A stretch of DNA of 64,000 nucleotides, taken from assembly GCA_050951725.1 (NCBI GenBank), contig JBMNJO010000019.1, forward strand, positions 62,001 to 126,000, in the 5' to 3' direction. The notes beneath the pieces were generated by a model. The model did no database searches. It was not told the DNA's origin and was given only the letters and a program-made list of their open reading frames with translations. Position 1 is the first letter of the stretch, and every line of letters begins with the position of its first letter. Shown in pieces: positions 35,865 to 44,871 of this stretch. The DNA comes from DTU052 sp050951725. GTDB taxonomy: Bacteria > Bacillota > Syntrophomonadia > Syntrophomonadales > DTU052. Both the position numbers and the translations under genes were made by a program.

Positions 35865-37213
35865 TACCTTCGCCCTCCTTCCGAACTTTCCGGTAGGAGA
35901 CGACCGGGATGGGAGGTTTCGTACGCTCTTGATTCTTTTTAGCTGCGGCACTTAGTAACCGTGATGAATCTGCTGGTTCCGGCAGTAAATGCTCTGGTAG
36001 CCGGGGCCTTTTTCCGCTCTGCTCTCCAATCACCATTTGGCGCACCCTAAAGGGTTCATGGCTTTCGTATTCAATGGTTAATTCGCTGGTATCAGCCGGG
36101 TCGTAAATAACACTTACTTTGCACCCGATAAAGTTGAGCCCAACTTCATACTTGCGCCCTTCGAAGCTTATGCAGCCTGATTTATCCACTTTTCGTTCTT
36201 CACAATGCATAAAGGCACTGGCTAATGTTTCCGGGTCTATGTATTTCAAAGGATGTTTGTCGCTCTGATAGGCAGCATAGGGGGTAATGTTCCCGCCTAA
36301 TCCGGCATGTGGTTTATGCTGATAACATTCCTCCAGCCAGACCGCAAACAGCTGGTTTAATCGGCCCAGGGTTTGCGGTTTCTCCAATGATACCTCTGCC
36401 AGGAATGAGTCTACTAATCTATTGAACCTCTCTGGTTTTCCGGTAGCTTCAGGAGAATAGGGTTTGGCATAGAGTAAGCGAACGCCCATTTTGGAACAGG
36501 CCCTAATCATCCATTTGGTTCGATACTGACTGCCGTTATCAAAGTATACTTTTTCGGGCACTCCGTACTTAAGAACTGCCTGCCGGAACGCATCTTCTAC
36601 AATGATTTGATCGAGCATGGGATAGAATTGTCCATGCAGGATAAGCCGTGTAGCGTCATCGATGAAGATTACCAGAGTAAACCTGTTTCTTACGTCCATC
36701 CTGGCCAATAGGCAGGTATGGGCCGTATTTCAAGTCCGAATGCCATAATTGATTGCGATACTTCTTTTGATAGCGCCGGGCAGCGGTGCCGCTTTCAGCG
36801 TAAAGCTTCATATGTCGGGCACTGTACCCACGTTCAGCTAGTTTTTCCTGCAGGGTACTGCGCTTGATTTGGCCAGGCTCGGCTAGCCCCTCCCACTCCA
36901 GGATCTGAATTATCTGAGATATGCTGCGGCTTGGTACCTGCCTGCGCAACAGGATGGCTTGTTCAAGAATTTCTGGTGGGACGGCTTCACTGGTCCGGTA
37001 ACCTCTCTTGCCGTTCGGCTTTAGTCCGGAAAAACCTTCTCTTCGATATTGGGTTAGATAACGGCGCAAGGTTCGTTCTGATATCCCGGATTCTTCACAT
37101 ATCCTGGCTTTAATCTGTCGGGCATGGGCATTATCTAAACCCTCGGCCAGAAGTGGAGATAACAGTTGCATCCGCTGGGCAGCAATTTCCTCGGCTTTCT
37201 TTTGGTCCTTCAT
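35857..37213 (-). pseudogene. DDE transposase of element E, right copy, frameshifted
   Basis: The N-terminal half (to ...GQDGRKKQVY) and C-terminal half (VIFIDDATRLILHGQF onward) are in different frames. Compared with the left copy, one base is inserted near 36675 (ACCAGAGTAAACC against ACCAGGTAAACC). Beyond it the sequence is nearly identical to 19805-21160. The catalytic core is disrupted, so mobility of the right copy depends on the transposase of the left one. Confidence 0.92.
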
Positions 37214-37262
37214 GCTGATTTCCTCCTTTGTCAGGTTTCAGCATGAGTCTACCTCATGTCCA

Positions 37263-37766
37263 TTAAGGACAGAATGCAAAACGGGTATGTGGCCAAAGAT
37301 TTAAATTTGCTAACGGTCGGACAATTCTCGCCAGCCATCCCGGGGCATCTCCAACATGATGCCATATTCTCTGGAGCTTGGACTTTGGAAGTAGGGATGC
37401 ATCGTTCACAGATTCATTGCCATATCTGATCTTGATTGATTCCAGGCAGCCTTGAAAGTAATCAGCCAGGTTGTTAAACCAGTATCGCCAGCGGCCTAGG
37501 GTTGCTTCATCAGCCGGTATGCTTAGTCCTGGCTCTCCGGTTACCACTGCTTCAATACTCTCACTGACGTGGCGCTTGTATGGAACAAGTTTGTCGGGGA
37601 GCTCGTGATGAATGCGTCTGCACTCAATGCATCGCAATCTGCGGATGACCAGGCACATTTTTTGCCCCTTATCATTAATACAGATTCGCTTTCTACTGCC
37701 GATCACTTTCAACCGTCCATTACAACATGGGCAAGAATTCTGTTCCTCGCTCCTAACGAAAAACAC
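37263..37766 (-). CDS. DUF6431-like zinc-ribbon protein of element E, right copy
   Basis: A 167-aa protein with about eight substitutions relative to the left copy (for example RCIECRR for RCVECRR and YFQG for YFHG). Both C-x2-C pairs are kept. Intact. Confidence 0.75.
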   Translation of the reverse strand: MFFVRSEEQNSCPCCNGRLKVIGSRKRICINDKGQKMCLVIRRLRCIECRRIHHELPDKLVPYKRHVSESIEAVVTGEPGLSIPADEATLGRWRYWFNNLADYFQGCLESIKIRYGNESVNDASLLPKSKLQRIWHHVGDAPGWLARIVRPLANLNLWPHTRFAFCP

Positions 37767-37963
37767 CCTTTTCGGGGTTTTCTATTAGCTCATAATCTGA
37801 TACAATGACCATGCTTTTAGGTGGGACGTCCTTGGTGCTATTGTGGCGCATTAGCACAACAAACAGGGACGTCTTTTCCTTTCTTAAGCTATGGTCATTA
37901 TATCCGGCAACTCTCGGTCAGGCAATTCCATCAGCTTTCGGTCAGCTTGGATTGGCATTAACA

Positions 37964-39224
37964 CCTTGTTACCCCCGGGGAGTTGTCTGCCCCATTCCAG
38001 CAGTTCTTGGGTGATATTATCTTTGACCGGTTTAGCATGGAATACTGATCGTGGCTTGCGTTCCAGCAGGTCGAGATAATGCTCCAAGCGATATTGAGTT
38101 TTCCCGGAACCGTAACTCCTTGTATAGGCAACTATGATTTTTCCTTCATGTAGGATGCAGACTGAATTGGCATACCCTTTTACGGTAACCTCCTTGCGCA
38201 GGTACCTGGTTGGCACTGAGTAATTGTTCTTCTCAAAGCGGACTGTAGAAAAGTCATCTACTTTGGCCATGACGGTTTTGCTTGTATCATAACGATAGGG
38301 AGGAACCGGGGTAAGCAGACGACACTCTTCTTGGTAAAGGCACATAACTGAGTTCTGGCGGTTATCAACCTTGTGATTGTGCCGGTAGGAGATGCAATCG
38401 TTCCATAGCTTTTGGTTAAGCTCATCTATGTCGGTAACCCTGGGTACTGGAACGAAAAAGTTTCTTCTTGAATAGCCGACAAGGTTTTCGACCAGGCCCT
38501 TTTCGTTTCCTCTGGCCGGATTACAGAAGTCAGTGGCAAACGCATAGTGAGCGCTGAAGGCCAGGTATTTATCCTGTGGTTTAGCATAGACGCCAAAACC
38601 TTCTTTAACTGCAACCTTGGCATTGTCAAAGATCACCCGTTTGGGGATGCCCCCAAAGAAATCGAACATTAGTTGTTGAGCTTCTAAGAATGTCTCGGAA
38701 TTGGCAGCTTGGTACGCTTGTACAAAGATGTCGCAGCTGTAGCAGAGTCTGGCGCAAAATATGTATACCTTGGTTTTGCGGCCATCTAAGTAGATGGTCG
38801 CTTCACCCCAGTCGATCTGAACAGCTTCACCGGGGGCATATGACAATGGGACACAGCTCTGGGGTGGTATTGCCTGATCTGCTCTAAGTTCGCGAACCGC
38901 CTTACGGATTGTTGAATATGAACCATTAAATCCTTTTTCTTGTACCAAGCGATCATATATCCGCTTTGCGGTATGTTTCTGCTTATTTAACTTTTCATCC
39001 TTATCTTCTTGAAAGCAGTTAAGGATGAATTGTTTTACCTGATCGGTTACGACTTCTGCTTTACGATGATATTCTTTACGTACTTCGGGATGGGTGGCAC
39101 CTTCACAATACTTCTTAACGGTCTGTCGAGCGATTCCGAGTCGGGCGGCAATAGAGCGTATCGATTCACCGTTTGAATAGAGAGTTCGGATCTCTGAATA
39201 CATATCCATCTCGATAATCAACAC
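37964..39224 (-). pseudogene. IS21-A istA, N-terminal part
   Basis: Begins MLIIEMDMYSEIRTLYSNGE with the HTH SIRSIAARLGIARQTVKKYC. The rve core has VQIDWGEATIYL, RVIFDNAKVAVK and GNEKGLVENLVGYSRRNF. The genuine frame ends at LPGGNK, and the 3' remainder is at 18686-18912. The open frame runs on to 37884 only because element E sequence happens to stay open; those last residues are not IstA. Confidence 0.92.
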
Positions 39225-39340
39225 CTTTCACATCCCCTTGCAAGATTCCGTTACATTTTACAAGAGGTTAGATGATAGGTGGTAAACTAATTCGTGATCA
39301 AAAGGCCTCTAAGTGGTACACTTTTACGGTAGCGGTCAGA
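37970..39340 (-). mobile_element. IS21-A, istA-side part
   Basis: The outer end near 39340 (reverse complement CGCTACCGTAAAAGTGTACC) resembles the istA end of IS21-D (CGCTAAACTAAAAGTGAACC). An inner GGTGGTAAACTAATTCG repeat lies at about 39280. No matching TSD is seen between this side (TAGGGA) and the left side (GACAAA), so the flanks have been rearranged since insertion. The exact end is uncertain by a few bases. Confidence 0.75.
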
Positions 39341-39366
39341 TAGGGATTTATAATTCCTGAAAAATT

Positions 39367-39396
39367 CGGCATAGTCGTTGATATTCGGCTATGCCG
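39367..39396 (-). terminator. Bidirectional terminator after the serine recombinase
   Basis: CGGCATAG pairs with CTATGCCG around a 14-nt loop, with T-runs on both sides (TTTTTTCG to the right; AATTTTTC on the minus strand). It begins 10 bp past the restored recombinase stop. Confidence 0.75.
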
Positions 39397-39405
39397 TTTT
39401 TTCGT

Positions 39406-39463
39406 TTATTTTGGTAAGTCGATAGCGCCAATGCAGTTATAGAAAATTTGAATCCGCTGGGTT
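39406..39463 (-). pseudogene. Serine recombinase, last 18 codons cut off by IS21-C
   Basis: Reads QRIQIFYNCIGAIDLPK and stop, the usual C-terminal beta strand of Tn4451-type recombinases. It joins in frame to the main part ending ...KVDGRRT at 41920, after removal of IS21-C and a 3-bp AAC duplication. Confidence 0.88.
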
Positions 39464-39515
39464 TGTAACCGGTCAAGTGTTTTGGAGAATTTTTGGCCAA
39501 TAATTTTCCATAGGA

Positions 39516-40265
39516 CTATTGTCTTAGTATAGAATCTCGATGCTTCAGTCGGTAGCTTTCCCCGGACAGGTTAAAAATCTCACTGTGATGAGCGATTCTA
39601 TCAAGAATTGCGGTCGTAATAACGGGATCGCCCATCAGCTCGGCCCAATCTTCAAAACCCTTGTTTGATGTTATGATTAATGATGCCTGTTCATAAAGTG
39701 CCGATATCAACTGGAAGAACAAATTGGCTTCCTGGCGCGAGATAGGGACAAAACCTATCTCGTCAATAATCACCAAGTCCGAAGCCATGAGCCGTTTTAC
39801 CTTCTGCCGGCTGCGTGGGGAAGTGGCTTCCAGCTTCAAGTGCTTCATCAATTCATCCATGTTTACGAAGCTCACCCTGTACCCCTTTTTGACTGCCTCA
39901 TATCCAATAGCCACTGACATGTGGCTCTTGCCGACCCCGGGAGGGCCCAAAAAAATCAGATTGTAGCATTTTTCTATCCACTGCATATCCAATAACTGAT
40001 TAACCTGTTTCCGGGTAATAGAACGCTGAAATACGAAATCAAACTCGTCAATTGTTTTGATAAAGGGGAACCCGGCCATCTTCATTCTGCGTTCCTCAGC
40101 CCGCTTTTCCTTGTATGTCAGCTCTCCTCGCAAAAGGCGGTTCAAGAACTCCAAGTACGACATATCGGTAATGTTAGCCTCTTGGAGTGCCTGATCCAGG
40201 TTGTCCCGGCTCCAAGAAAGATTAAGGCTTTTCATGTAACCTCTGGTTTCTTCGGCCTTGTTCAA
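39516..40265 (-). CDS. istB: IstB ATPase of IS21-C, copy 2
   Basis: 249 aa, identical to the protein at 29082-29831: Walker A FLGPPGVGKSHMSVAIG, Walker B LVIIDEIGFVP. Overlaps istA by 44 nt. Confidence 0.95.
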   Translation of the reverse strand: MNKAEETRGYMKSLNLSWSRDNLDQALQEANITDMSYLEFLNRLLRGELTYKEKRAEERRMKMAGFPFIKTIDEFDFVFQRSITRKQVNQLLDMQWIEKCYNLIFLGPPGVGKSHMSVAIGYEAVKKGYRVSFVNMDELMKHLKLEATSPRSRQKVKRLMASDLVIIDEIGFVPISRQEANLFFQLISALYEQASLIITSNKGFEDWAELMGDPVITTAILDRIAHHSEIFNLSGESYRLKHRDSILRQ

Positions 40266-41796
40266 CGTTCACACCTCCATAAATAGCGGCATACTCGCTA
40301 ATATTTCTTACCTCTGTTTTGATTCGGTAGGCGGGAGGTATGGCCGATGTATCAAGTATGGATCCACTTGTCTTGCTCTCTTTGGTTTGGGCAACGTAAT
40401 CGAGAGCTATTGCGAACTCGACGGCACTAAAAATCCGTCTTTCTAAGCAATGGCTTAATGCCTGAAATATCGTTTCTGCGTCATGATTTGCAATCGTTCG
40501 ATTGATAAGATCATACTGGTCACGAATGTATCTGGGCTTTTCTTTACGAATGCCCTTCAAGAAAGCAACTGCTGTCTCACTTCCTCCCAAGTTAGCCAGT
40601 GTATTCTCAAAAAATTCGGCTATCTTTGCTGAATGGTCACGCTTATGGTTGTTGTTGCTGATCAGTTTGCCTTTTTCAAGCGCTATCCTGTGAATGGCCA
40701 ACTGCTCACCTGTATTCAGGTCAAATATACTGAGAAGACCCTGGTCTTCTTTAATTACTACCTCCCTTTCGGGATAATAACTGCCAAGGGGCAGAGTATA
40801 CCGATTGCCGTTGAACCATATGGTATTGTCTTTACGCACCTGCCTTGTTACAATTTCTTCAGGTTGATTAATTATGTTCGGTATCGGTTTTAAGTGTTTT
40901 TGCTCTTCCTTAAACACTTCTGCCGGTACCATTTTTGTTGTGCCATGTATATTGGCGTTTCCGGTTCTTGCTAGCCATTCTATACACCCCTGATTAAAAT
41001 CCGTGATGTTATCAAAGATCCGGTGCCGGGCGTAATTGTTCTTTGCGTATTTGATAACCGCTTCAATTTTACCTTTGGTCTCGGGATCGTTTTTGCGACA
41101 GAGATATACTCTGAATCCCATCTGTTGCCGGAACCTCTCAAACTCGGCCGTAAATATGACATCACCAGAGTTTTCGCTTATGGCCAAGAGCCTATCCTGG
41201 TCGTAGACTATTTCTTCTGGCACCCCTCCCATAAATTCAAATGCCCGATAATGCATATGTATGAACCTGGCCGTGGTTAGTGGTTTGTCCTCCCATTCAA
41301 CGTACTTTTGACGGCTGCGTGATAGGACTAGCCCGAATCCAGTAAGCTTTACCTTCTGACCCTCAGTATTCTTAAGGTTGATAAATCCTAGATCAACCTG
41401 GGCCTGGTAACCCATGGGCAGCTCTTCTGTTGCCTGATACTGGCGGACCTTAACAGATTTCTTAATTCCATGCTTTATTCGCAAACTGGCTACGTATCGT
41501 CTAAGTGTCCTCTCCTTTCCGTGGTAATCGGGATAATGCTCTTTGAGCCAGTCATGTACTTGGGCTGACGAGATATCAGGATGTTCTTGTAACCACCTCA
41601 CTATCTGATCTTCGTATTTTTCTAGTTTCTTTGTTCTTTGGTTGTTCCGCCTCATTTCCGAAAACTCGTCTGGCGTCACCTTCCAATAACGGTCAACGGT
41701 TTTCCAATCTATCCCTAATCGTCGCTTAACCTGTGATTTGTTAAGTCCCATCGCTTTTAGTTGCTGCAGATCTTGATACATCGGCCACCCTTTCAC
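40222..41796 (-). CDS. istA: IstA transposase of IS21-C, copy 2
   Basis: Identical to the 524-aa protein at 27551-29125, with the same GTG start and GGGAGAGG site. Intact DDE transposase. Confidence 0.94.
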   Translation of the reverse strand: MKGWPMYQDLQQLKAMGLNKSQVKRRLGIDWKTVDRYWKVTPDEFSEMRRNNQRTKKLEKYEDQIVRWLQEHPDISSAQVHDWLKEHYPDYHGKERTLRRYVASLRIKHGIKKSVKVRQYQATEELPMGYQAQVDLGFINLKNTEGQKVKLTGFGLVLSRSRQKYVEWEDKPLTTARFIHMHYRAFEFMGGVPEEIVYDQDRLLAISENSGDVIFTAEFERFRQQMGFRVYLCRKNDPETKGKIEAVIKYAKNNYARHRIFDNITDFNQGCIEWLARTGNANIHGTTKMVPAEVFKEEQKHLKPIPNIINQPEEIVTRQVRKDNTIWFNGNRYTLPLGSYYPEREVVIKEDQGLLSIFDLNTGEQLAIHRIALEKGKLISNNNHKRDHSAKIAEFFENTLANLGGSETAVAFLKGIRKEKPRYIRDQYDLINRTIANHDAETIFQALSHCLERRIFSAVEFAIALDYVAQTKESKTSGSILDTSAIPPAYRIKTEVRNISEYAAIYGGVNVEQGRRNQRLHEKP

Positions 41797-41919
41797 CTGA
41801 TTCCTCTCCCTGCTAAATTGTTGTCTTTCAACAAACAATTTTAGCTGGTCTGGAACATTGCGGTAAATATTATCCGTTTTTATTGGCCAATTTTTCTCCC
41901 TTTTATTTTACCGTTCACA

Positions 41920-43517
41920 GTTCTGCGGCCATCTACCTTTTCAGCCTTAAATACTATAATTTTGTCAATGAACTCTCGAATAATCTCTGCATCCAATTCT
42001 GTAATTTCTGTGTACTTTTTAACCAGTGCTAAAAAGCGGTCGGTATTGATGGACTGTTCATTTGCTGCATCAATGGTATGCTTTAATTTGATTATCCTTT
42101 CTTCCAGTGTCTTCTGCTCGGCTTCATATTCAGCCGACATCTTGTAAAAACGCTCTTCGGGAATTTTGCCCATCACATTGTCCTCATATAGCTTTCGAAT
42201 GATTTTGTCTATGTCAGCAATGCGAGTCTGTGCTTGTTCGTACTCCTTTTGACTTTGGCGGAGTTCTTTGGCAAGTTCCTTTTCTGAATTATTCATAACT
42301 ATACGGATGAATTCCTGTTCATGGTCTTTGGCAAAGGAGGTTACACGTCTTAAGTCTTCTAGCAAAAGCTGTTCCACTACAACATTGCGTATCTGATGTG
42401 AACTGCACATACCCTTTTTCTTGCGGTAAGTAGCACAAACGAAGTATTCCTTATCGTGTGTCCATCCCTTGCCTCTAACCTGATACAGCTTTGCTCCACA
42501 GTCGGCACAGAACATCATGCCAGAAAGCATTCCCATTTCACCTAATCGTGATGGTCTTCGCTTGCCATCTCTGATTTTCTGCACTGTTTCCCAAGTGCCC
42601 TCATCAATAATTGCTTCATGGGTATTTTTGAAAACCAGCCAATCTTCTGGATTGTTCAATATCTTGACTTTGCTCTTATATGACTTTTTAGAAGTCTTGA
42701 AATTCACCGTGTGACCTAGATATTCCATTTTAGCCAGAATATCTGCTACGGTACGAGCCGACCAAGCATATGGGTTTTCAGGTGGTCTTGCTGGAGTGTT
42801 AATACCCATTTTGCGAAGATGCACCGTAGGTGTATCAATGCATCGCTTTTCAAGTTGCTTTGCTATCTGCGTGGGTCCAAAGCCAGCCATGCACAGTCGG
42901 AAAATATCTCTGACCACTTCGGCGGCTTTCTCATCTATAATCCAGTGCAACTTATCTTCAGGGTCTTTAATATAACCGTAAGGCGGATTGGTGCAGAGTG
43001 GCTTGCCTGACTGTCCCTTGGATTTGAACACGGCACGGATTTTCTTGCTAGTATCCTTAGCATACCATTCATTAATAATGTTAAGAAACGGTGTAAAGTC
43101 ACTGTCTGCTTGGTTTGCACTATCAATACCATTGTTAATAGCAATGAATCGTACATCTGCTTCAGGAAACATAATCTCTGTGTAATAGCCTACCTTAAGG
43201 TAATCCCTGCCGAAACGGGACATATCCTTGATGATAATCGTTCCAATTCTACCGGGTTCTACATCAGCAATCATGCGGTTAAAGTCTGGTCTATCAAAAG
43301 TTGTACCGCTGACCCCATCATCCACATAAAATTCGATGTTGCGAAAACCGTTGTCCTCAGCATACTTTTTTAGAATTGTCTTCTGGTTTACTATACTATT
43401 ACTGTCTCCTGCAAGCTCATCATCACGTGAAAGCCTGCAGTAAAGAGCAGTAATTTTCGCTTCTTCAAATGCTAATGTTGATTTACGTATAGTGCTAAAT
43501 GTTGACTGTCTATTCAT
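41920..43517 (-). pseudogene. Large serine recombinase (Tn4451 TnpX-like), main part
   Basis: The resolvase domain carries the nucleophile S30 in ALYCRLSRDDE and the arginines of DMSRFGRDYLKVG (99-110). The recombinase domain (GYIKDPEDKLHWIIDEKAAE), zinc ribbon MFCADCGAKLYQ and ...YFVCATYRKKKGMC, and a long coiled coil follow. The protein would be 550 aa, but IS21-C replaces its last 17 residues by GKIKGRKIGQ. Because only the tail is altered, residual activity cannot be excluded. It would integrate and excise the hybrid element. Confidence 0.9.
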
Positions 43518-43574
43518 TTTTATCCTCCATTTCCGACAGTCTTCAAGCGGTTTAGCACTATGTATATTACCGTA

Positions 43575-43778
43575 CTACCTTGAAGAAGTCGAGTTGATTT
43601 CCGTGGGTTTATATGAACTATCTGATAACTTTGAAAGGTTTTTTGCGTTGACTGTAATCAGTCGTTTCAGCTTGGAATATGCACTTTCCTTTGCTGAATC
43701 ACTTACTCGTGATTCCACCACATAGACCGTACCTCCGATATCGGATTTGGTTGTGCGGCTGTTACTTTGATTCTCCAT
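43575..43778 (-). CDS. TnpW-like transposon-encoded small protein
   Basis: A 67-aa protein from the ATG at 43778 (after GGAGGTCACGAT): MENQSNSRTTKSDIGGTVYV, then SDSAKESAYSKLKRLI. This is the pattern of TnpW-family proteins that accompany TnpX-type recombinases in Tn4451-like elements. Its function is unknown. It lies directly upstream of the recombinase. Confidence 0.7.
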   Translation of the reverse strand: MENQSNSRTTKSDIGGTVYVVESRVSDSAKESAYSKLKRLITVNAKNLSKLSDSSYKPTEINSTSSR

Positions 43779-43853
43779 ATCGTGACCTCCTGTCCGATGT
43801 TTTGAAGGAACTGGCACTGAGCCGAATTGATTACCCAGTGCCTAATCCATTAT

Positions 43854-44753
43854 TTAAGCTTTTATTTGTAATATTTTCAGAGCATCCGGTTGAATTAGCT
43901 TGCCATCCAATCTCTCGTAAGCAGAAAATCCAATTTGCCCCTGCAATGCATATAACTCACTTAATTTTTTTATCGTTATTGGTTGACGTTCAATCAGCCA
44001 GTAGTATGATAAATCTCCAAATACAATGCTTTTAGCTCCTGCTGATACTGTAGGCATATATGGGGAGGTAACTACAGGCTTTCCGAAGATGGTGTTGTCT
44101 GAAGAATTCCACAGATAACTGCCGCTTGTATCCTTAAGGGTTCTAAGAAGCATGGCTGTATTATCGTGCATAATAAACACAGCGTTATTGCGATATTCAT
44201 CTTTTAATGAAAAATACAGAGAGATAATCTCATCAAAAGAGATGGTACTATTGTCTGCTGTAGTTACATCTGCGTCTGCCGTAAGTATACCTGTTGGCTG
44301 AGTTGTGCCATTTCCATTAAGCAATGCATTTTCCTCAGCCTTGCCAAAACGCTTCGCAAAATCACCAATCAGATATTTTTCAAGATTAAAGTTCATATCG
44401 GTGACGAATGAGCGGTTTAGCTTGACAAGAGATGCCAGCTTGTATGATTTCACCAGAAACTGTGTAAATGTATCGGCACTTTCGGGGATTGGATCTCCGT
44501 CTTCAACCCAATCTGCTGTCCCTGTTGAGGATACCGCTTGAATTTTACCTTCTGCAGAAGATAGATTGATAACAGTAGCAAATCTGCGGAGTATATTCTC
44601 CTTTGCCAAAGCAGTGTTAAAGCCTTCTCGGAACTCGTCTGGTGCGACATAGGCTCCTGCATTATCAAAACCCTCGCTTAGATTTTGATTATTTTCTTCT
44701 TTTCCTTTCATAACATTCCAAAACGCTCTATTATAAGTTGTTGATGTTGCCAT
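43854..44753 (-). CDS. HK97-family major capsid protein
   Basis: A 299-aa protein without the usual N-terminal scaffold. The HK97 fold signatures are GAYVAPDEFREGFNTALAKE, SLSSAEGKIQAV-like beta region, FLVKSYKLASLVKLNRSFVT, LLNGNGTTQPTGIL and the P-domain FIMHDNTAMLLRTLKDTSG, with VFGDLSYYWLIERQP near the end. The ATG follows TTTAGGAGG. It is a lone structural gene: no portal, terminase or protease is adjacent. Such orphan capsid genes occur in clostridial integrative elements and may be hijacked-particle or domesticated proteins (inference). Confidence 0.88.
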   Translation of the reverse strand: MATSTTYNRAFWNVMKGKEENNQNLSEGFDNAGAYVAPDEFREGFNTALAKENILRRFATVINLSSAEGKIQAVSSTGTADWVEDGDPIPESADTFTQFLVKSYKLASLVKLNRSFVTDMNFNLEKYLIGDFAKRFGKAEENALLNGNGTTQPTGILTADADVTTADNSTISFDEIISLYFSLKDEYRNNAVFIMHDNTAMLLRTLKDTSGSYLWNSSDNTIFGKPVVTSPYMPTVSAGAKSIVFGDLSYYWLIERQPITIKKLSELYALQGQIGFSAYERLDGKLIQPDALKILQIKA

Positions 44754-44785
44754 AATCGTTTACCTCCTAAATTAAAATGGATTGT

Positions 44786-44799
44786 GGGGTATATACCCC
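44786..44799. other. Perfect 14-bp palindrome upstream of the capsid gene
   Basis: GGGGTATATACCCC lies 33 bp before the capsid start, next to a CGCG-T7-ACGCG hairpin (44809-44824). It may be an operator or part of the leader structure. Confidence 0.5.
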
Positions 44800-44871
44800 G
44801 TTTGAAACCGCGTTTTTTTACGCGTTGCCCCACGCCCGTTGTCCAGATGAAAAGGTGTGGAGATTTGACCT

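Larger units (their letters stand above)
18913..37963. mobile_element. 19.05-kb composite transposon
   Basis: Two directly oriented copies of a 3-kb element (18913-21912 and 34965-37963) flank about 13 kb of cargo. The outer ends are TGTTACTGC and GCATTAACA, and a 6-bp TSD CCTTGT lies immediately outside both. The target istA reads through perfectly once the 19,051 bp and one TSD copy are removed. The inner flanks (GTTAGT and TCTTCC) do not match each other, which fits movement of the whole unit better than recombination of a circle carrying one TSD-flanked copy. Cargo: serine-recombinase remnant, candidate defence module, and later insertions (element B, IS21-C and an IS1182-like element). 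Confidence 0.85.
34965..37963 (-). mobile_element. Three-gene DDE/ExeA element (element E), right copy
   Basis: 2999 bp, same orientation as the left copy, ends TGTTACTGC and GCATTAACA (one change in the outer terminus). The ATPase end is identical to the left copy, but differences cluster at about 36628-36740 and across the DUF6431 gene. The transposase is frameshifted. Confidence 0.88.
39464..41919 (-). mobile_element. IS21-C, copy 2 (2456 bp)
   Basis: Same length, ends and encoded proteins as the copy at 27428-29883, opposite orientation. It interrupts the serine recombinase 18 codons from its end. The flanking repeat is only 3 bp (GTT at 39461-39463 and 41920-41922), shorter than the 5 bp at copy 1. 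Confidence 0.93.

Noticed and set aside
37884..37963. C-terminal extension of the split IstA (VLMPIQADRKLMELPDREL...)
   Set aside because: These residues come from element E terminal sequence read through by chance; the true IstA frame ends at LPGGNK.
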